From NCBI GenBank assembly GCA_951812925.1, contig OX638372.1, positions 37,570,245 through 37,634,244 on the forward strand: DNA of 64,000 bases. The letters run 5' to 3'. The position numbers and the translations under genes are program-made. Every line of letters starts with the position of its first letter. Position 1 is the stretch's first letter. The DNA is from Calliopum simillimum (lineage: Eukaryota; Arthropoda; Insecta; Diptera; Lauxaniidae). The notes below the pieces were generated by a model, which searched no databases, had not been told where the DNA came from, and saw nothing but the letters and a program-made list of their open reading frames with translations. Positions 1 to 11,032 of the stretch are shown piece by piece.

Positions 1-186
1 TGCAACATCTTATGTGTCGGTCTTCCTCCACTTTTTCAAGAAATTTGTCCAATTTTCAATTTTTTTTTATATAACCTCAAAAATATGGAAAAACAAAACT
101 TTTAGGGTAAGATTTCTCGAAAACCATACGAGATGTAGCAATTCTAAGGTCGGATTCAACATCGGAATTTACATTGAAAATGATTT

Positions 187-953
187 TTATACCCTACACC
201 CAGGGTATATTCACTTTGTCCTTCCGTTTGTAACGCAGAGAAGGAGGCGTGGCAGATATAGAAAAGTATATATATTCTTGATCAGCGTCACCTCCTGAGT
301 CGATATAGCCATGTCCGTCTGTCTGGCTGGCTGGCTGGGTGGCTGGCTGTGTGTTGAAATACACTTTTTGGGAAAACTGAGCAAGATAGTTCAATGAAAT
401 TTGGTACACTGCCTCCGTCGTCAAAGTTAGCTCGGGGGATTGAAAATGAGCAAAATCGGTCTACGGACACGCCTACCGCCCATACAAAAATTATATTCAA
501 AATGCAATTTTAGGAGTATTTTTCACGACAATGCAACCACAATACATATAAGTACTACGAATTGTAAGCGCAAGCTCTGATAAAAATTTGAGCGAATTCG
601 GACAAGAGGGCGTGGCACCTCCCATATAAGCAAAAGCTTCAAAACGCTATACTGAAAGCGTTTTTTGAGATATTCAAACCAAACTTGACTCAGACACTAA
701 GAATTATAAATGAAAGCTCTCAGCATAAATTGGGTGAAATCAGACAAGAGGGCGTGGCACCTCCCATATAAGCAAAAGATTCAAAATGCTATACTGAAAG
801 AGTTTTTTGAGATAATCCAACTAAATTTCACTCTGACACTAAAAACTATAAATGCAAGCTCTGAACTAAAACTGGGTGTACTCGGAAAAGAGGGCGTGGC
901 ACCTCCCATATAAGCAAACTTTTCAAAATACTGCAGTGTAGGGTATTTATTTT
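187..953. repeat. Dispersed repeat with a 3-copy 142-bp tandem core
   Basis: The block opens with ataccctacaccc and closes with gtgtagggtat, an inverted match. It contains a run of ctggctggctgg units near 325-350. From about 547 to 930 there are three tandem copies of a 142-bp unit; the word gagggcgtggcacctcccat recurs at 606, 748 and 890, exactly 142 apart. An inverted fragment of its right end lies at about 48160-48230, and related words occur at 5165 and 61060-62120. This is a non-coding fly repeat. I cannot assign its class; a Helitron-type or satellite-bearing element is possible. The short open frames here are not genes. Confidence 0.7.
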
Positions 954-1223
954 TTGGCCAGGCCAAAATTTACACCCTTACTAGTTTTTTTTTGTTTTCG
1001 TTTTCGTACGAGATCCGGCAGTAAAAAAACGTAGTTTTTAGTTAAAATATAATTTTTGCATATATTTAGGAATGGAGGAATATATTTTTGCCGGTTTGCC
1101 TATCAAAATGTGGCCGCTAGTAATTTCAAATTGCGATAACTTATGAACAGTGAGTCTCATGGGGAAAAGTGCCTAGATCTTTTTTATGGAGAGCCATATG
1201 TTCTACAAGTAATTTTTATTATA

Positions 1224-2816
1224 GGGGAAGGATACCGACAGTGGGCAGGGTCTGGGTGTGGGCAACCCCCCGTAACTTTTGACAGAAAACAAATGCGGCT
1301 GTTCTGACAAATGTTAAGTGCGTGTTATGACAGCACGAAGCTTTTGTGCATTTACCGGAGTAAACAGACGCATTTGCTTGAAGCTGAGAAGAAAATAATT
1401 TCTGAATGAGTAAAAGTCAACACAAAAGTTTTTTTCAATAATTTTCCAAGTGCGATAAATCGAAGTGAATCAATCGAAAAGCTGAGTGCAATCTATATTT
1501 ATGTAGTAAATTTATTATATTTTGTGATTCAAGACCGAATGCAACCAAAATGTTCACACAACAAAATTTGCTCATTGCTTTTCAAAGTGGCTATGAAAGC
1601 CGAGTATGGGCCCCGAATAGGTCCGGGTGTGGGTACCCCTCTTTTTTTATTTAAAGCGTGTGTTTCACTGAAATATCGTCGAGGATGCCAACGTTACTAA
1701 TCTAAATGGTATTCTTATGCCATTTTACTCTTTTTTAGTGGAGAGGAAAGAACCAAAAAGTCCATTGAAGATATCGCAGAAGAAACTGATTCAAAAGTTG
1801 CTGGAAAAAATAAAAAAAACTTAGGATCTAATTAATGTGTTTTCCTTAAGTGTGGCTGTTCAAATTCAACTTAACTTTATTTTTGGTTTTCTAATTTCAT
1901 TTAAGAAGTTCTTGCTAGAAATGTTTTTTGTGAAAAATTCATTTCATTTCATTATTCGATTCAAATATATTGTTACATTGCGTTCCAATTTTAACAAATA
2001 CTATGTCTACCTCGAATAAATCGTATACATCCAAAAAAATTAATTTCAATGCGCTACTCAAAGCTGGTTGAGAAGGACCCCGTTAAATCGACTGCTAAAG
2101 CGGTTGCCATTCCACGATCTACTCTTCCTACGTGAAGAACGTGGAAAAAAATTTCGGTGACTTCGAAGCAGTCGACGATGGAATTTGGCTGGACTTATTG
2201 CGTAAATGCGGGCAACGAGTGCCACCAAGTCAGGTAAATTGATGTTTTGCCAAACCTCCGGTAAAGCGCTCCAAGAAATCCACGGCTGAACGCGCCACGG
2301 CAGACAACTCAGCGTCATCGAGCGGCGACCAATACGACCTGGACTTTTGTATTATTTGTTTTAAGCTGTTGCCGCGCAAATTGACCACCAACAACTCTGT
2401 ACAATGTAACGAATGCAATCGGCCCGTTCATTTAAAGTGTGCTAACATGCAAGCCAGCTATTTTACTTGCATTCAATGCACTTCAGATGATGAATTTGTT
2501 TGAATCAATGTGTCCAGAATAAATTAATTTTGCATTTTTCTCCATTTGATTGCGTTTTACTTCATATTTCACCATTTTTAGCCGATTTTCTAAGGTTGCC
2601 CACAACCGGACTCAAAATTTTTTTTTTGTCAAAAATGATCACTTCACTATTTTTTTGATATAATTTTTCCAACTGATGAAATCAATTTACTTTCTTCACC
2701 AATAGTTAGCTAAGGTCTTTAGCTTTCCATTGACACGTATATATATGTGTGCATAATTTGTCTGCAAAAGTTATGAGTCGAAAACAAAACGGTGCCCACA
2801 CCCGGTACCGTTCCCC
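1224..2816 (+). mobile_element. Decayed pogo/Tc1-like transposon, TA target site
   Basis: The ends are ggggaaggatacc (left) and, reverse-complemented, ggggaacggtacc (right). TA lies directly outside both ends (1222-1223 and 2817-2818), the target site of the Tc1/mariner/pogo superfamily. Further inverted words (gggtgtgggc) sit just inside. The 1593-bp body holds broken coding pieces, annotated separately. Assignment to a pogo/Jerky-type lineage is inferred from the TA site, a helix-turn-helix-like piece and a C-terminal zinc-binding piece. The DDE catalytic core is not recognisable, so this is a deletion derivative. Confidence 0.65.
2049..2503 (+). pseudogene. Broken transposase fragments with helix-turn-helix and PHD-like zinc finger
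   Basis: Three pieces lie in shifted frames on the plus strand. At 2049-2135 a 28-codon piece (MRYSKLVEKDPVKSTAK then AVAIPRSTL) resembles the psq/CENP-B type helix-turn-helix at the start of pogo-like transposases. From 2126 a second frame (SYVKNVEKNFGDFE...) continues to a stop near 2240. At 2252-2503 an 84-codon open frame contains CIIC, CNEC, HLKC and CIQC, that is CxxC...CxxC-x4-HxxC...CxxC, a PHD/treble-clef pattern. The frameshifts and missing middle make it non-functional as a transposase. Whether the zinc-finger exon is used by a host gene is unknown. Confidence 0.5.
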
Positions 2817-3058
2817 TATATAAAAAAATGTACCGTTTAGGAGTTATTTATTAAAAACCGATTTTTTTACGTTTATTGTTTATTGCGTGAAAAAAATCGG
2901 GTTTAATAAATAATTCTTAAACGGTAATTTTTTTTTACATATATGAAAATTACTTGTAGAGGCAACCCGGCAGAAATACATTCCCCCATTCCTAAATATA
3001 TGTAAAAATTAGATTTTAACTGAAAACTCGATCAAAAGGTTTATTGACTGCCGGATCT

Positions 3059-3809
3059 TAGACTATTATTTTCTTTTTTTTAATGACGATTTATAAATCA
3101 AAATATCGGTTTTCGAAAACGATTTGGTTTAAAAAAAAAATCATCAGATGGCCCACTCATTACCACATTTTGTAAAAAAATATATTTTTTCAATTTTATT
3201 TTACCCAATCTATATATTTTTATTAAAAATTCTACGAAAAACATTTTAATTCTAGAACTTAGAATTTAACACAATGAATAAATCATATTTACACCTTAAA
3301 ATAAATGAGAATAAAACAATGTATAATGTATGTACACATCCGTTGATATCCAATAGTGGTCACTAATTGTCAAAAAAGTAATCATACTTATTATAAGTTA
3401 ATTTATTTATCCTAAATGTAAATGATTGTGCAAAAACTTAATACAAGTATTTAGTGCTTTATAATACAATATTCAACTGCACTTATTAAACTACAAGTGT
3501 ACATAAGTCCATAGCGGATAAAAAAAAAAAATTAATATATAGGTATGTAAGTATATATATAGGTGTATTTATATTTATTTAGATAAAAATCATAAAAATA
3601 AAGCTGCAAATTAACAACGAATTTCATAGAAACCGAAATTGTTGCTGGAATCACTGTGCCATACATATATGTATGTATACACACATGCCCCACATATATA
3701 CGACGAGACGTTGAGTACATTCTATTGTTTATTATTGGGTGTTTGCGATTTCCTGTCAATATATTTTGGATCATTTCCTGTTTATAGCATTTTTATGGTT
3801 CAATTCAAT
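3059..3809. other. AT-rich 3' flank of the membrane-protein gene
   Basis: This stretch holds the presumed 3' untranslated region and polyadenylation region of the minus-strand gene ending at 3810. Reverse-strand AATAAA words are present at 3728-3733 and 3574-3579. I see no gene. Short open frames here are AT-rich and not supported. Confidence 0.5.
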
Positions 3810-6800
3810 TTAAGGTGCCGAACTCATCCTAACTATTTGTGGTGTGGTCAGAGCGTTCAACCGTTGCAGCTTCTTTTTCTTCTTTGATTGAACCAAAGTG
3901 CTGGGTGGTAATGCTGTGGGTGGTGGTAACAATAGAATTGTATCGTTTGGTGTATTTATTGTTGCAATCGCTGTTACTGTTGCATTTTGCCTAAATAGTT
4001 TTTGTCGGAAACTGGGCCTCTTGGCACGTAAGTCTTTAGTTGCATGTGATGTACCAATGCCATCAGCTTTTCGATGTTTTTGGTGTTTTCGATATTTTCG
4101 ATGCTCTCCACCGGAGTCCAATTCCGTTTTCTTTGCAGTCGTTACGTGTTTGTCTTTTAATGGAATTTCATTTTCAATGTGAAATGTAGTTTCTTCAACA
4201 GTGCTCTTCGAAGTATTCTTTTCGAGATTTTGTTTTTTCTTTCTTTCTTCAAGTTCAATTTTATTTTTTAGTGCAACTTCTTCGATGTGTTTTTGCTTTA
4301 AAAAATAATTAAAAGTGGTATTAATTTAATTTATTAATAGATTTTAAATTTATAAATTTAATTTGTAATTTTTTTTATAAATTTATTAATTTTTTTTATT
4401 ATTTAATTTTTCTATTGGATTGAGTGTATATTGTAAACTTTTATAAGTAGGTACCTACCTAATTAAATAAAATTTCAAGAACCGGAAGTTAAAAAAAGTT
4501 TAAATAATTTTAAGCATAAAATTCTCATTTTAAAATTCTGATTTTAAACATTTTTATATTTGTAATTTGCAAGAGAATAATTTAATTTAGCAAAGGCGAT
4601 GCCAGTTGCCATCAGAACTTAGCTCACAATTGGGAGTATTGTATTCTCGGCGTATGACTTTAATGTCAACCTATACAAATCACGCTGGGCATTCACAAAG
4701 GCAATGAAGACAGACCCTTTGACATCAGAAATCCTACAACTACTACAAAGATCTCCTACGTCAGTAAGCCTCAATCTTGAGGCACCCTTTCCTATAAAGC
4801 AGTGCTCTGAATGTTTGTCCTGTCTAATGAGATAATTCTACTTATTCTATTAGTGTGATAAAGTGGCAAATATTGCCCTGCATTCTTATTTCAAAGTTAC
4901 TTAGCTCAGTCAATTTTTATGCTAGAAGGATATTTAGAAATCAAAAATGTACAGAATAACATTATATACAATTTTTATGCAGAGCTCTTTTTTGTTTGCT
5001 GTATAGTTTATAAGTTGGTCATCAAAAACAAATTATTTTGTCTTTGAGTCCCCGTTGAGCGGTGGACTTTTTTTTATAAAGTAACCATAGTCTTACAAAG
5101 AACTGTTACAAGTTTGAAGTCCGCAGCAATTTTTTCTGTCTAGATATTTAATTTTACTGTACTATTTCGATAAGAGGGCGTGACACTTCCCATATAAGTT
5201 AAAATTTTTAAACGCTGTGGTGTTTTCCGCGGTTTGAATGAGTCCTATTAATGTTTTTCTGTGAAAAACTCCCTTGAAAAATTTTAACGAAACCCGTGCA
5301 ATGCCGGGTAAAACTGCTTGTATATGTATCGATACCTTAGAGCGTTACAGTCCTATCCCCTATTTTTTGCAGCTATGGTATACTCGTGGATTTTTTTACC
5401 GAGTGGAAAACTGTAGGATGTCAAAAAAAACTAAAACACCACAATATTAGAGAATTAAAAAAAACCCTATCTCCTTTACATAGTTTTTTTCGTCTCAAAT
5501 ATTAAAAGAGTTTTACTTGTATTGGAGGTGCCACACCAACTGCTAACATTTTGTAACCTTTTTTGGTGGATATACCTTACTTTAAGTGGACAACCAATAG
5601 TAAATTTCAGAAAGATTAATTAATTTGTTTATTCGTACATAAGTTTTGTGAGCGATGCCACGCCTTTTTTCGAGTTTTCCGAATAATGACCATGAAGTCA
5701 TTGGAGCCGTTTTAGAGTATTATTGAACCAAATTGCTCTTATTTTTAAAAAAGTGGGCGTGGCAGCTCAAACCCTCTCATTTTTGGTTCATTGCAAGGTA
5801 AAATATTGCATATAACGTTATGTAAAAATAGTAGCAAATCCTAAAAAACCACTCTTTGAAATATTCTTCTTGCATTTCCCAGATAGGACTATAGCGCTTA
5901 CGTAAAAACATATTTACATAGTAAAATAATCAAGAATCACGAAAAAATACGTTTTACTATGGTTAAACTTTTCAAAATTGTCCATAAACGATTGGATCTA
6001 CATTGAAATGAGTAACTCTGAATTCAGAAAATGTTAAGCAAATAGTCGCTGCGTCAAGGAATAACATTTTTAGCGTATAATACAAACTTTTATTTTATCA
6101 AATACTTACAAAAATTGTTCTTCGTTGTTTATCACGTTTTGCCAATATGACAACCCAACCGCCATAAGAAACCATAATTATTGCAGGTATCAGTACACCA
6201 GCAAGAGCTCCAGATTTTCGTATCCATAAATTATATATTGCAAAAAAAAAGATCATTGATGCAATTATTACTGCAATAAGTCGTCCATTGGCTTTTCTTT
6301 CTTCCTAAAAAAAAGAAAAACTATTTATATACAAAAAAATTTTAATTAATTTTATTGTTATTTAAAATTATGTAGCACATTTTTAATGGAATTAATTTCA
6401 CATTCGTCAAAAAAATTATAAAAATATAAAAAATTCAAAATTTATTTAAATCATCCACAAGACTACGACACAAGGTTGCAGGAAGCCTAAAATTTTGTAT
6501 AACAAAAGCCGTATTGAATATTTATCAACAAGCCCGCTGCGGAATTGAACCTACGACCTCTGCGTTGCTAGTTGACGATCCTATTATCTGAGCTAAGCGT
6601 TATGTTGAAAATCTATTTTCTAAATTTTATTATTATAAAAACGTATACAATTAAAATTTAGCCAACTTGACCGTTTAAAAATCTTGATAAAATTTCTTCA
6701 CAAAAATTTTATCAAGAAATCACAGAATCAGGCTGTTATTATCGTAGCTTTCCACTGATAGTTTTACCTTAAATTTTTTTTTCGGACCCTAATATTTTAC

Positions 6801-9800
6801 AGATTTAATAACTGCAACTCAATTCCTTAGCCATCACTAAATATTTATTGCATAGGTTTGAAGTTTTATATCTTTAATGGTACTTTAATAGTGTAGTCCA
6901 GTAAAATAACTAAAATATCACAGGAAAAAGGAAAAAATTGATGCGGTCTTGAAACTTATCATAGCTGTTTATAAAGCTATTATAAGGTTAAACCCCATTT
7001 TTGAGGGCTTAAAAATCTGTTTCTGACGAATTACGTAAAAATTTTGCGTCTAACTAAAAAAATAGTTTCATGCTAAATTTATATACGTAGTTGACGTAAT
7101 CCTGCAATTCATTTTTTAAACTTCTTTCTCGTGTTAAAATTTACCGATTTATATAACTTTAAAGTACAACCATTTTTTCTGTTTCAAAAATGCGCGTGTC
7201 CCCTAAATTCAAATGTATCGAAACCACTTCAAATTCCAAAACGGCTATAACTTTTTTGTTTCTTGACCGATTAAAAAACATGTTAAAAGTAAAGAATAAA
7301 TACTTTTAACCATATACATACTTTTCGAATTCAAAATTTTTAAAATAATAATTAAAAAATGCATGTTAAAAAACATATATGAAAAAAAATAGTAAAACTG
7401 AAAAAAAAAAACTTTAGCCTATTAAATATTTTTGACTTTTTCCGATCGGTTATTTTATTTAAAGCATTTATATTTTAAAATTTGTGTGAAATATTTAAAT
7501 TTTGGAAATACTTAAAAATATTCAATTAAAGAGACTCAATCTTAACCTTAAAATTGCTTTTTAACTTTTTCTGATCGGTCAAGAAACAAAATAGTTACAA
7601 GAGTTATAGTTTAAAATTAAAATGAAATATTTAAATTTCTAGTACATATGTTAGGTACTCGCTTATTTTAGAAAAAGAAATGACTCTCATTTAAAAATTA
7701 CTTATGTATCTCAGTCCATTCGTATTCTAGAAGGATATTTTAAAAATGAAAACGTGCAGAATTACATCAGCTACAAATTTTTCATCGAAGTTTTTTTTTT
7801 TTTTTGTTTGACACATAGTTTTTAAGTAATTTCGCGACCTTAGAACAACAGAGTTCTAACTGAATTTTTTTTGTAAAATTTAGTTTTATATTGCTTCGTA
7901 CGAACTACAAAGACCACTCTCTTTCGATTACCGCTACTCAAATATTTCTATCTCGTATAGTTTATGAGATAATTAATGAAATTGGGATACACAAGTTCTA
8001 TCTACACACATTCAAAATAAAATTAATTTCACAAAGTTCTAACTGCCAGATAGAACTTTGTGTTTCCGTAAGATTTTTTCTTTTTCAGATAGAACTTTGT
8101 GAAGCATTCTAGTGCAGGCAAATTAGGAAAAATAATGTAGTTTTGTTAAAAAATCACCGGTTTTGAGCCGGCATGTCTCATTTTGTTAGTAATTGGACTA
8201 AGAAATAAGTTTAGGAATAAAGGTCGAAAAACGGTTTTTGAAAAATTGAACAATTCGAAAAAAATAGTCATTTGGGGTATGATATCTCGGAAACCATATA
8301 AGATATAGCGACTCTGATGCCAGATTCGGATTCAACGTTGACAAATATATCATTAATGACAATTTTCGTTTCGAATTGTTAAATTTTTTTAAAAAAATCG
8401 TTTCTGGCCATTTTCAACAACAAACAAAATGAGCCATATCGGCTCAAAATCGATGCTTCTTCGACAAAATTACATGATTTTACCTAATTTACCTGCACTA
8501 GAATGTTCACAAAGTTATATCTGAAAAAATAAAAAATGAAAATCTTACAGAAACACAAAGTTCTATCTGGTGGTTAGAACTTTGTTTCACAATTTTATGT
8601 AACTTATCGTTAAGCAAAAAAGTTCTATCGATTTTTTTAAACTTAAATTCCTTATTAACTAGACAAACTATATTTTAATTATTTTAGTATCAATGAAATC
8701 CCCGCGCCAACCAAATGCTTGTAATATACAATAAATAACATTGTGATTAAAATTAATTCATAAAAGTTTTGCGACCCGAAATTTCAAACATAACTTTCTC
8801 GAAAGTGATGTATGTGTAGATAGAACTCCGTTGCTCTAAGGTCGCGATTTGTCAAAAAAAAAAATATATTTTTTTATCTTTAAGCCCCCAAAAAGGGGGC
8901 GGTGAACTTTTTTTTTTCAGTAATTATAGTCCAATAAACAAGAGTGCCAAGTTTCAAGTCCGCAGCAATTTTACCCTTATAAATATTTTATTTTTCTGTA
9001 CTATAGATGAAAGTATGTGTTACGTAGCCATGTCCATGTGGAATGTTGTTTAGTTTGAGCAAGAATCCTGTGGCAGCATTTTGCTGATGATTGTATTTTT
9101 CATATTAAAAAATATCGTTTCTTAAGACTGATTTCATTATTTGTATACGGAAGGGAAATTACTTTACGTAGAAGTGCATGCAGTAAAAATAATACAAAAT
9201 ATAATCAACTGCCAGTTTTTACGTTACGGGTAGGACATCTCATCACCAATACACGTATTGATATTAAACAGGCAACATTCTTTTCAACACTAAATATAAA
9301 CATTTGCGCATTATTTTAAGGTAATTATTTAGTTTATTTTGTGATTTTAATTTTGTTGAGAAAAATACATATACATATATATGCATGAACTAGGGTTGCT
9401 TTTCCGGAATCTCGCCTTCATTATAAATCCCGGAGTTTTTGGATCCATTAAATAAATAATTTGCATGAAAAATCTTCGCTGCTGATCAATTTGTTCTGAT
9501 CTTGACAAATGAAGTTACTTAAAGGGGCTTAAGGATTTTGTAAAACGCCATATTTATAGTAATTTTAAAAGAATTAAATTAAAAGAAAAAGAAGACTGCT
9601 GGGATAATGAAGTAATTGACAACCTTTCAGTAAGATTATGTATCTTCAAAATTAATTGAAAAGAGTTTTGTATTCGCAAAGCTTTTAGCAGAAAAATTTA
9701 CAGTTTTGTCTGTCCATTGCTTGAAGAAAGTTATGTATTTGTTAATGGGGGTAATAATGAATAAATATTTTCGAGAATTATTTCTCAGATTGCAATAGAG

Positions 9801-11032
9801 ACTGCAAGGCAGCTTGAAAAATCATTTTCGCAAATGTTTATTCATGATAAGTTCCAATATGATTTTTGCTTAGCATTTTTAATTGAAGTCAGTGATTAAA
9901 GTTTTGTAAAAAAAGAAAAAACTTTACGAAACGCTATTTTGAATGCAATAAAAATCGAACAAGTTGAACAAATTCATTGAGTTTGTGGGCAAGTGGAAGG
10001 AGTCGCAAAAGCAACGTTTCCCTCAGCGGCGGATCCAGCATTGTCTAGAAGGGTGGCCGATTGATTCGTTATGTAAACTGCCACACTGCCACATAGGAAA
10101 AGAGAAGATGTTGTGTGAAGAGAAAAATCAGATGCTTAGTTGAACTTACGATGGATGGTTTGTGAAATGCAATTTATAAATATTTTTTTTCTTGAAATGC
10201 TTGAATATTTCAACCTATTTGAGTTGTCTTATCTCGAGTTAGGTTGTTTTGTCAAAAGTCCACAGATTTGTTCCTGCATAAGTATTTGGTCCAGTCCATT
10301 TAACACTGTTCCTACAAAGTACCTACAAGTTCGAAATACGAATGCCAATGCTTTAACTAATCGTTTTGTTACTGATTTTTATTTTGATTTATTTATGTGT
10401 ACCACTAATACATACATTATAGATTTGGTCTTTTTAAGTATAAATTTATATATAATTATTTTTGTTATTTTTGCGTCACTATTCCGGGATCCCTAGAATT
10501 CCAAAAACCCCGGGAACAGTTTATCGCAAATTATCATCCCTAACGTGTAGAAAAGTAGTCTTGCTTTTTTTAAATCCCATGTACTTGCACCGAATGGAAT
10601 TCCGAAATTACAGTTGTTTATTGCGTTAAGTATAAATCACTTTTAAAATTTTTACTTGTAATGTTCATGAAAAATTGTTTATTGCTTTTCGCCGAGTTGC
10701 GTTTTGAACGATTATTTTCATAGATACTCACTCAAGGTGCGCGATCATTTGTCTAAATAATTTAAATTAGCTAAATATAAATTATGTTCTAATGAACATT
10801 ACGATTAGAGTTCTCACTCACATTTCTTCTTGTTTTTTTAATTTGACAACACAGATTGGAATTTGTAAGTTTTCATTTGTTTTTTGTTTTTATCACTTAC
10901 TTTAGATTTTTTTTCTAATATTTCTTTAAGATTTTCCTGAATAATTTCCTCATCAGACATTGATTCCATAGACTTTTTAATACTGTCTGTTTCATTATTC
11001 TTGGTATTTTGTTGCAGTTTTTGTTCAGTCAT
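3810..11032 (-). CDS. Uncharacterised two-helix membrane protein (270 aa)
   Basis: There are three exons on the minus strand: 11032-10901 (44 codons), 6304-6110 (65 codons) and 4295-3810 (162 codons with stop). All junctions are phase 0 with GTAAGT or GTAAG donors and AG acceptors. The N-terminus is hydrophilic and acidic/lysine-rich (SDEEIIQENLKEILEKK). The middle exon is almost entirely two hydrophobic segments, about residues 51-70 (LIAVIIASMIFFFAIYNLWI) and 75-95 (through SYGGWVVILAK), separated by the short turn RKSG. The last exon starts with a Lys/Glu-rich probable coiled coil (residues 110-135) and ends in a basic, low-complexity tail with a run of five lysines. Both termini are predicted on the same side. 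I recognise no family. The intact frame across three exons supports a real gene. The 1.8 kb and 4.6 kb introns are filled with repeats. It diverges from the capping-enzyme gene. Confidence 0.65.
4296..6109. other. Intron 2 of the membrane-protein gene; dispersed-repeat copy
   Basis: This is AT-rich intron sequence. From about 4920 to 5167 it holds copy A of a dispersed repeat (ctagaaggatattt ... ctgtactat) whose other copy, at 7729-9004, is interrupted by a foldback element. Near 5280-5310 lies acccgtgcaatgccgggta, a motif seen at ends of interspersed repeats in flies. No coding exon is recognised. Confidence 0.5.
6531..6603 (-). repeat. tRNA-derived sequence (SINE head or decayed tRNA)
   Basis: Read on the minus strand this has an A-box-like TAGCTCAGATAATAGG (6595-6580) followed by a B-box GGTTCAATTCC (6551-6541) at tRNA-like spacing, as in RNA polymerase III internal promoters. 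The ends do not pair into an acceptor stem, so a functional tRNA is unlikely. A tRNA-derived SINE or tRNA relic fits better. It lies in intron 1 of the membrane-protein gene. Confidence 0.5.
7729..9004. repeat. Dispersed repeat copy B, interrupted by a foldback element
   Basis: The left part (7729-7833) and right part (8846-9004) align in order with the uninterrupted copy at 4920-5167. They share ctagaaggatatt, agtttttaag, the ccccaaaaaggggg versus cccgttgagcgg segment, aagtccgcagcaatttt and ctgtactat. The central 1 kb has no counterpart there and is the separate element at 7834-8845. Confidence 0.65.
7834..8845. mobile_element. Foldback element (about 1 kb) with gttctatctg motifs
   Basis: The terminal inverted repeats are GCGACCTTAGAACAACAGAG at the left and GCGACCTTAGAGCAACGGAG at the right (reverse-complemented), extending into gttcta. 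Inner arms also pair: tctagtgcaggcaaattagg near 8109 against cctaatttacctgcactaga near 8484. Several copies of agttctatctg / cagatagaact occur in both orientations. Internal open frames are short and look accidental. It is inserted in dispersed repeat copy B. Confidence 0.65.
9005..10900. other. Rest of intron 1 of the membrane-protein gene
   Basis: AT-rich intron. At 10023-10037 the word cagcggcggatccag resembles a hAT-type terminal repeat, and a related end in opposite orientation occurs at about 12512-12527. At 10235-10270 there is one copy of the gagttaggttgttttgtcaa end repeat found also near 11770, 16740, 58375, 58450, 58750 and 58945. The open frame at 10140-10496 spans this repeat and is not considered a gene. 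Confidence 0.4.

Larger units (their letters stand above)
1011..3058. mobile_element. Foldback element split by a later insertion
   Basis: The two ends form a long inverted repeat. The left arm begins agatccggcagt at 1011 and the right arm ends ccggatct at 3058. The arms pair over roughly 200 bp, sharing for example atatatttaggaatg and tctacaagtaatttt, and meet in a small loop near 2872-2886. Removing 1224-2816 together with one TA restores a continuous left arm, so this element was present first and was interrupted. No coding capacity of its own is seen. Confidence 0.75.

Noticed and set aside
5326..5336. tatcgata word, like a DREF promoter site
   Set aside because: Single copy deep in an intron, far from any start; expected by chance in AT-rich DNA.
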